From Lantana camara (Eukaryota > Streptophyta > Magnoliopsida > Lamiales > Verbenaceae), in NCBI GenBank assembly GCA_037501455.1, contig CM074860.1:39070501-39134500 (forward strand): a stretch of DNA of 64,000 nucleotides. Reading direction: 5' to 3'. How positions within the stretch are numbered: the stretch's first letter is position 1; each line of letters begins with the position of its first letter. Shown here piece by piece: positions 57,570 to 64,000 of this stretch. Under the pieces are notes generated by a model that did not search any database, had not been told where the DNA came from, and was given only the letters and a program-made list of their open reading frames with translations. The position numbers and the translations under genes are program-made.

Positions 57570-60500
57570 TGTAGCGCTCGGAGTGGCGAGCCACCACATC
57601 CCCCGCACCTAGCCCCAAACACACATATGAAATAGAAATCCATACATGAGCCCAAGACTAAGCGAACGGGAACCTACACACACTCGCTAGGCCAGACAGA
57701 GCTATGACAGGACCAGAGCGAGCAAAACAATAAGCAGGCGGAAGCAAGTAAAAAAATTCAAGAAGATAAATCCACAAAAACGGGTTCAACTCTCCCTAGA
57801 AGCCTGTCCCGAATAATTAAAACAAGAATTCATAAGGTTCATACATAATTCAATAACGTATGCAAATCATATACAAAAGTGTATCCAAATGCAAATGAAA
57901 ATGCAACTCGAACTAGGTGCATCGAACCAAAACCAGCAAACTAAAAAGTTAAAAGGAGAGGGTTATCCATCGACTGAGTGAGGGGGCTAATGCACACCCA
58001 CACACGTATACATATAAAGCAAAGCACGTATTAAACAAAAGACTATGAACCGGGATAAGGTTTTGCTACCAAAACTATTTTTGAATCAAACTTGTACATA
58101 TTCATATCAAAATCGAACATAGCTTAAAAGAAAGGTTTTCATAATCAACATATCTTAACCGATTCTTATACCCGGCAAGTACAGGCCTTACACAATCTCC
58201 TCAATTCTTAACATAAATACAAAATGGAAAGTATAAATCATAAACAATCCTTCCCCATCAACGATGTAGTTCGGGGAGCAAGCCCTCACTACACATTACC
58301 ATACCAAAAACACACGGGCTAGATAATCCACATAGTACCTTCCCCGGTTATCCACCGAGGGCTCAAAGCACCACGCCTCCTCAACCTCCACGAGTCGTAC
58401 GTCAGTACTTCAAATGAGAGCGTGCACAGGGGTCATAACCAGCGACCCCGGGATCGTCCCGGGTCTCCCTTTCCCACATCTTGGGGGGTCCCAAATACAA
58501 ACCATAACATAACATATCATAACTCGCTACATATCAAACTTATCAAACTCATAACTTACATACCTTAACGGAGCATACCTTACCTTGCAACTTAGCATAT
58601 GCTATAGGCATACCTCGCTGTATCATCCTAATCCGTAGCTAGACACACGGTTTGGAGCATAGCCTTGTTGCAAAACATTAAGCTTACGTACGCTTATACT
58701 TATAGTTTTCAAAACCCGTAACCATTTGACAAGATCATAAACATATTGTATAAACACTTATCTATTATATAAATATAATAGTATATTCGCATGTGGGGTT
58801 GAAAATGAGCACATAAGATTGTAGGTCGCATTAACTATAAAGAAACAAACCTAAAACCTCACCATTTACCGAAAGTGCTCACGGAGGAGCTTTGACGACT
58901 AAGAAGAAGCTAAATTACGGAACCGACACCTTTGGAACTCAAATCTAAGAGAAATAAACATAAACTTATGACTTAGACTCAATCATGAACCAATTAGACG
59001 CACGGCGATATATAAGAATGTAAATGGATGCAATGCACGTTCTATACATTCGTACTTAAGCATACCGAAGCAATTAGCATAATATTACACAAACACTTCA
59101 TAAATTAAATACATAACACATTAAATAACCTCATAACACATCATGTTTTAACATATCATGAGCATTTTTAAGGTTAAAGTGCATAAGAAAGGCAAGAGAT
59201 GCAAGAAGACAACATACGTGTCACTTAAACGTTCATGCATTCGAGTCAAGTTTATACTTAATAAACGAGGTCTTAAAATTGAAATAAGTAATTTAACACA
59301 TCATATTACATCATATTAACATATTAGGATCATAATCGGGTTGGGAATTAACAAGAAAAATGGAATAAAAGCACAAAATAGGGCTTCTAGTGAAAATAGG
59401 CCAAAGCTGACAGTTTTATCGAAACGAACAAGCTGTAGGAAATCGGGCATAACATAGGTTTAAGAGATGGGAATCAAGTTTATTTCTTGGAAATGAAACT
59501 AGACAAATAGATCTTTCTAATGATATATAGTCTGAATCGTGGTTCAAAGGGATCCAAAAGTGGCGGAGGTTTGAATTTGAAGGAGTGTAGAATTTAGGTG
59601 AAGTGGTGAAACCAAAATAAAACGATTATATCTCACAATCTAGAACGAATTTTAAAGTGATTCTAATTGGAGAGTGTTTCAGGCACAAAGAGGTTGAACG
59701 TGTTAGAAAATCAGGTCAAACAGAGTTTGTATGAAGGGGTACCGGCCGGGGAAAAACAAGGCAAAAATTTACCCGGTCGGGGAAAGCAGTTCAGAAACAT
59801 TCTGTTCTTAAGGTCCCCGCCCCGGGACCATTTCAACACAAAAACTCCCCGCCCGGGGAGTCATCTGGGCAAACAAGTATGACACTCCAAGTACTTCATA
59901 AACATGCAATAAAACTCGAAAATGCGCACAAGAATTCATCAAACCGATCACAAATTCCACACAACAGTTTAATTAAGGAGGAGCAGATTATTAAACCAAG
60001 TTTGGAGCTCAAGAACTTAATATTCATCCAAAGGGTTCTAATGGAAAATCATCCATCATACTCCCACCAAGTGTTAAGTGTTAAAAATGAAGATGAACAA
60101 GCTCAAATGATCAATTTTTATGCACCAAAATAGCCATAAACACAACTAAGTCATGAAAACCAGAATCATCTCAAAATTTCCATATTCAAGTACAACCCCA
60201 AACCCTTATCAAATCTGATGCAAAGCATGAATTACATGGACCAAAACATGCATAAAAGAGTGAATAATACATAAATATACTTGCCTTTAAGGGATGGAGA
60301 AGTAAGAAAGTGATTAGAGCTAAAAATCACCAAAGGGCAAGGAGGGTTCTTTCTTCTCCTTTCTTATTCTTCTCTTGTACTGAATTTCTTTGACTTGTGG
60401 GTGTGCGGTTCGAATTTCAGGTCTTAAGGGAAGATAAGGGTTAACTCAAGGTCACTTAGTCATGGTTTAGGCTTGGTTAGGGTTAAGAGGGTCCCACCAA

Positions 60501-61187
60501 CTCAAGACTAGTCAAAGGGTGTCACTTTGGTCCGAGGTGCTAATTTCGGTGAAATTTTAGAGGATGAAATGAACTTAGAAAAATACAAGGTTTGTTAGGG
60601 TTAAAGAGGGTTGTGTTAGGGTTACATAGGCTTAAGAATGAGTTCATTTGGTTAAAGAATGAATTAAGTATGGCCAAAACCGTAAAGGGTGGCAAAGATG
60701 CACGAGGCTTACGTTTCGGTCAAAATACGGAGGTACAACTGTGCTTAAAAAAATACAAGGCTTGATTCCTTAGCTTCCAAATCTCGTTATGAGTCCGACG
60801 CTACTTTCGGAATTCGAATCCGAATTCCCTATCTCAAGTTATGGCCTCGGGAATCCGAGGCACGGTAAAACTCGTTAGGCCCTCCAATCCCAAAAATAAA
60901 GAAATGGTCTCCGACCAATTCGAACAAGTGTAAACGAATAAAATAAACACGTAAACAAGTTCGTGAATCAAATAATTCAAGTATATCACATATTCAAGAA
61001 GTTCGAGAATTAAAATCAAGTTAGAGAAATTAAATACAGAGGTTAAAACGTAAAACTTAAACAATTAGGGCATAAAGGGCACTTAAACAAATAAGTTAAC
61101 ATATAAATTAAATCGAAAAGGAAATAATACCTCAGTAAACCCTCAAGTGACATCATACCTGGCTTGCCGAAGAAACGGGGCGTCACA
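57570..61187 (-). mobile_element. 3' LTR A6 (A family), 3618 bp, with internal region attached
   Basis: It begins tgtagcgctcgg and ends cggggcgtcaca on the plus strand. The bases before (ctgcc) and after (atcct) do not match, but the bases after it form a polypurine tract on the minus strand. It is therefore the 3' LTR of a longer element running to the right, not a solo LTR. Family blocks are the 'gagtgagggggctaatgcac' segment at 57975 and 'cgcatgtggggttgaaaatg' at 58789. Confidence 0.85.
59738..59861. repeat. Palindrome cluster, word ACTCCCCGCCCGGGGAGT (A6)
   Basis: Copies lie at 59738 (ggtaccggccgggga), 59768-59785 (tttacccggtcggggaaa), 59812-59829 (ggtccccgccccgggacc) and 59844-59861 (actccccgcccggggagt). 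The outermost arm bases differ between the last two (GGTCC/GGACC, ACTCC/GGAGT), and each stays complementary. Confidence 0.85.
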
Positions 61188-63025
61188 ATCCTCCCCCCTT
61201 AAAAGAACCTGGTCCCCAGGTTCACCGCTCGAGTTTCAAGCTCGAACAACTTTCCGTATTCACCCAAGGGGTTTGATAACTTCTTGAAATCTTGATGGAG
61301 TAATTCCTCACCGCTTGATCCATGCTAGGAGCAACTAAAATGTTTCACACGACAGGGGGGGTCCAAGTTTGATTCATTACTTATCGTTTGATTCATTCCA
61401 ACTACTCAAGAGCTCGGTGTTACACGAATGGCATAGTTACTGAACTTCCACCACTCGCACCTTCTAACTCGAGAAGTCCCTTTGTTAGAGCTAAACCACT
61501 ACTCCTTGCTCACTCTGAAAGATCATTGTAAACACGACCCTCAACTTACCGCGAAAACCACGCACTCGAGCAAAATGCACAACAAATACACGCACGAACA
61601 AAACACACAACAAGCATACACACACGTAAGTAAAGCACGTGACAAAGTATAACCATTAAAATGCATGATGCACATGCCATGAATGGTTTGTGTACCGTTC
61701 ACCATTTCTTGGAGTTCTTCATATTGATGCGATTGAACGAAGAGTCAAGGTTGGGGATATAGAGCTCACTCCGGATTCCTCGACTTCGGTTTTCCTGAAC
61801 GGATCCCTAGCTTGGTGATTTCATTCCCCCCCTCCGAACTTCATCTCTAATTGACGATACTTAACCCTGAGTAATTTTCTTTTATCGTTTACAAATCCCC
61901 TAATCGGCATGAGGGATTGTTTCAATTCCTTTCCTCCGAAGTCTTTCATTCTCCTTTTAATCTTGAAACACCCTAAACTCGGTCGACAATCCTCGTATCA
62001 CAATCTCCGGTTGTCTTGAAGTTTCTCAATCCACTCTTTCTAAGTCATCCTTAATCCTTGTTTAGTTCAATTCCGGCTTCTCGGCATCCCTCCATTGTAT
62101 TTTGTGATCTGGTAAAGAGATACGCTTTCAGCATTATTGAGCAGTATACCCTAGAGGATACCTTTTCGCAATCTCCATCATTCTTCGAACACTTAGAGCC
62201 CTTTATTTCCCTTTCACATCTTCAAGAACTATTTACCCCGAGTTCCCAAGTTCTACCCCATTCTTATTTTCTTTTCGATATTCTTTAATAACAAAGCAAC
62301 TGTCTTACTTCCTTGGAAGATTTAAACTTTGAACTTCGTAGTCTCTCAACAATTCCCATTCCTCCATTTACTAATGATATCCGTGATGACTTTCTCGTTG
62401 ATGAGAAAGGCTCTCGCCATGATAACTTTGAATCGGTCAAGAAGCGAATCCTTCAATCTTTCTTCCCTTATTCCGGTTAAGCTTTCCAATAAGGCTCTCC
62501 TTCGTCGGATAATTGTATACTCAAGGGAGGATGAGCTATTAATCTCTTTAATGCATCACCATCTACTCGGTCTTCATATTCACATTGAATGGTGAACCAA
62601 TCATTTCACCTCCTAGGAATTGGGTTCAAATACTTGTTCCCGGTTCCACTTCTCAGTTCAATACCCTCTTGGTCACTCATCATTGAAGAGGCCTGCCTTC
62701 TCGAATTTCAAACCGATGCATCAAGTAAGTAAGAACGAGACTCACTTGATGTAGTACCAATCTTCTCCATTTGCTTAAGCCCTCAACTTCTTGCTATATC
62801 TTCAATCGAATCTTCAAAGTCGCCACTTTCGTCTTATCCCGGTTTTCAGCATCACGAAGGAAGACTTCTCTCAATCACAAACTATCACGAAAACATTAAA
62901 CTTATGCATGTCGGGTTAGAATTGCTTATGTTATGTGCCACATTATCACCCATTAAACAAGGAAACAACAAAGAATAGCAAAATAAAATACACATCACGA
63001 ATAGCAATGTGAGATGGATGCTCAT
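61188..63025 (-). mobile_element. Internal region of the A6 element, with polypurine tract
   Basis: The minus strand reads CTTTTAAGGGGGGAGGAT directly before the LTR start TGTGACGCC, the usual arrangement in Del/Tekay-type gypsy elements. The rest should be the 3' end of pol or untranslated sequence. I recognised no pol domain; the plus-strand frames at 62058-62288 and 62329-62595 show no known domain. It is interrupted at 63025 by B2. This is the only internal sequence of the A family in the window, so it is the best handle for classifying it. Confidence 0.6.
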
Positions 63026-63466
63026 TGTAGCGCCTCCCCAGCACTACAACCCCGCACCGCAATACTCCCTGAGTGGAGGTTAGACCCAACACCCAGGAAA
63101 TACTACGGCGAATGGTCAGGATAATATGAATGGAGTATGTGACACAGTGCAGCGGAAGATAAAGAGATTCAACTTTACCAATGAACGGGGAGGATAACGT
63201 ACAATGAGCAAGGATTATCATTATTGATCAAAGTAGTTTGCAGAAGAGTACAACAGGTTGACATGCAAGGACAAAGTATGAGATGGTTTGTTTCTACAGA
63301 GAGTAGGTTCAAGACAGTGTACTCGTAGGATCGGATCCAACCTACGGTTGTAGTGCTTCAAGATACCTCTAGTTGTCATTCATTGATTCCTGAAATCATG
63401 CATTTTAAAAATAGGCGAGAGGGTTAGTCAAAGTGACTAAGTGAAGGGGGTATGAGGGTTTATAGA

Positions 63467-63516
<50 letters not shown>

Positions 63517-64000
63517 CAAGAAGATCTTGATCTACAATATTCACAATAGGATAAAGCAAATAGGGAACGGTTCATGATATGTGTAAAACAGGGATAGGGG
63601 TAGTTTGGAATATTTGTAAAAATATGAACCGTTTGTAACAAGAACTTTAATGCCCGTAAGCTAGGCCTCTTCATCCATAACTCCTTAAATAATTGGTAAA
63701 ATAGTATCGGGCTGATCAGGCTCCGATACTTCAATAAAACCAAGAATATTAACTCCACTACTCCTTGATGTCAATAGAGAATCAAACCCTAGAGACCACG
63801 AACTAGATTCGGGAGGCAGCTATCTCTCCCTCATCCCTTGGCGTGGAGTAACTAACCTCCAGATAAACCACTACCAAGAGGTGGTGGCAGTCCGCAGCAC
63901 CAACAATACCCTCGGCCCGATACCTTCCGGGTAATTGCTCGCTACGACTACAGCCGGGGCCCATAACATGAATCAAGAACAATATTTTGCTTGCATAACC
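63026..64000 (-). mobile_element. LTR B2 (B family), partial
   Basis: It starts tgtagcgcctcccc after ctcat (63021-63025, candidate target duplication). From 63514 it matches B1 at 3562-4050 nearly base for base in blocks. A (TA)n run at about 63471-63513 precedes the match; A1b is inserted at the corresponding point in B1. Cut by the window end. Confidence 0.65.

Noticed and set aside
57570..61187. A6 as a solo LTR
   Set aside because: The flanks ctgcc and atcct do not match, and a polypurine tract adjoins the right side, so internal sequence follows.

Overview
The window is plant nuclear DNA made almost entirely of transposable elements. Supporting signs are Ty3/gypsy elements of the Tat type, a Ty1/copia element whose primer-binding site matches initiator Met-tRNA, hAT- and Mutator-type MITEs, many 1.4-3.6 kb solo LTRs with 5-bp target-site duplications (TSDs), and long AT-rich stretches without genes. 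I see no convincing host protein gene, tRNA, rRNA or CRISPR. A seed-plant genome, probably a dicot, is the best guess; the species cannot be named.

Layout. 1-6304: a B-family LTR interrupted by an A-family LTR, itself interrupted by another A LTR. 6305-12139: AT-rich DNA with a hAT MITE, three inverted-repeat MITEs, a 161-bp foldback, a TA microsatellite and a Mutator-like element. 12140-19387: element F, a deleted Tat-type retrotransposon (TSD CACTC). It keeps both LTRs, an open integrase frame, an array of 90-bp hairpin repeats and a decayed antisense ORF with its own TATA box. About 19954-57569: element E, an older, badly decayed Tat-type element split by seven primary insertions. Its gag (20608), protease (40640), RT (41500 and 45125), RNase H (45780), integrase (46400) and antisense ORF (pieces from 48004 to 57569) can be put back in order. 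57570-63025: an A-family 3' LTR with its polypurine tract and part of its internal region. 63026-64000: a second B-family LTR, cut by the window end.

Insertions into E, mostly proved by matching TSDs: C1 (cccat) holding A2 (cacac) holding the copia element D (ctcat); A7 (ggttg/ggtgg) holding C2 (gttat); A4 (tgatg/cgatg); A3 (cagcc); A5 (ataaa); the solo LTR D2 (ccctc); and A6. This gives a relative chronology: E, then C1, then A2, then D; and E, then A7, then C2.

Most noteworthy signal: most A-family LTRs and both C-family LTRs carry a small cluster of short palindromes. Within one LTR the same palindrome recurs two to six times. Between A copies the arms change but stay complementary to each other, around a conserved CG-rich core (ACG-G/C-CCGT or its CpG-decayed forms). 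The two families share this design although the rest of their sequence differs. I know of no described system that matches it. Second in interest is copia element D, whose two LTRs look nearly identical while its pol is full of stops.
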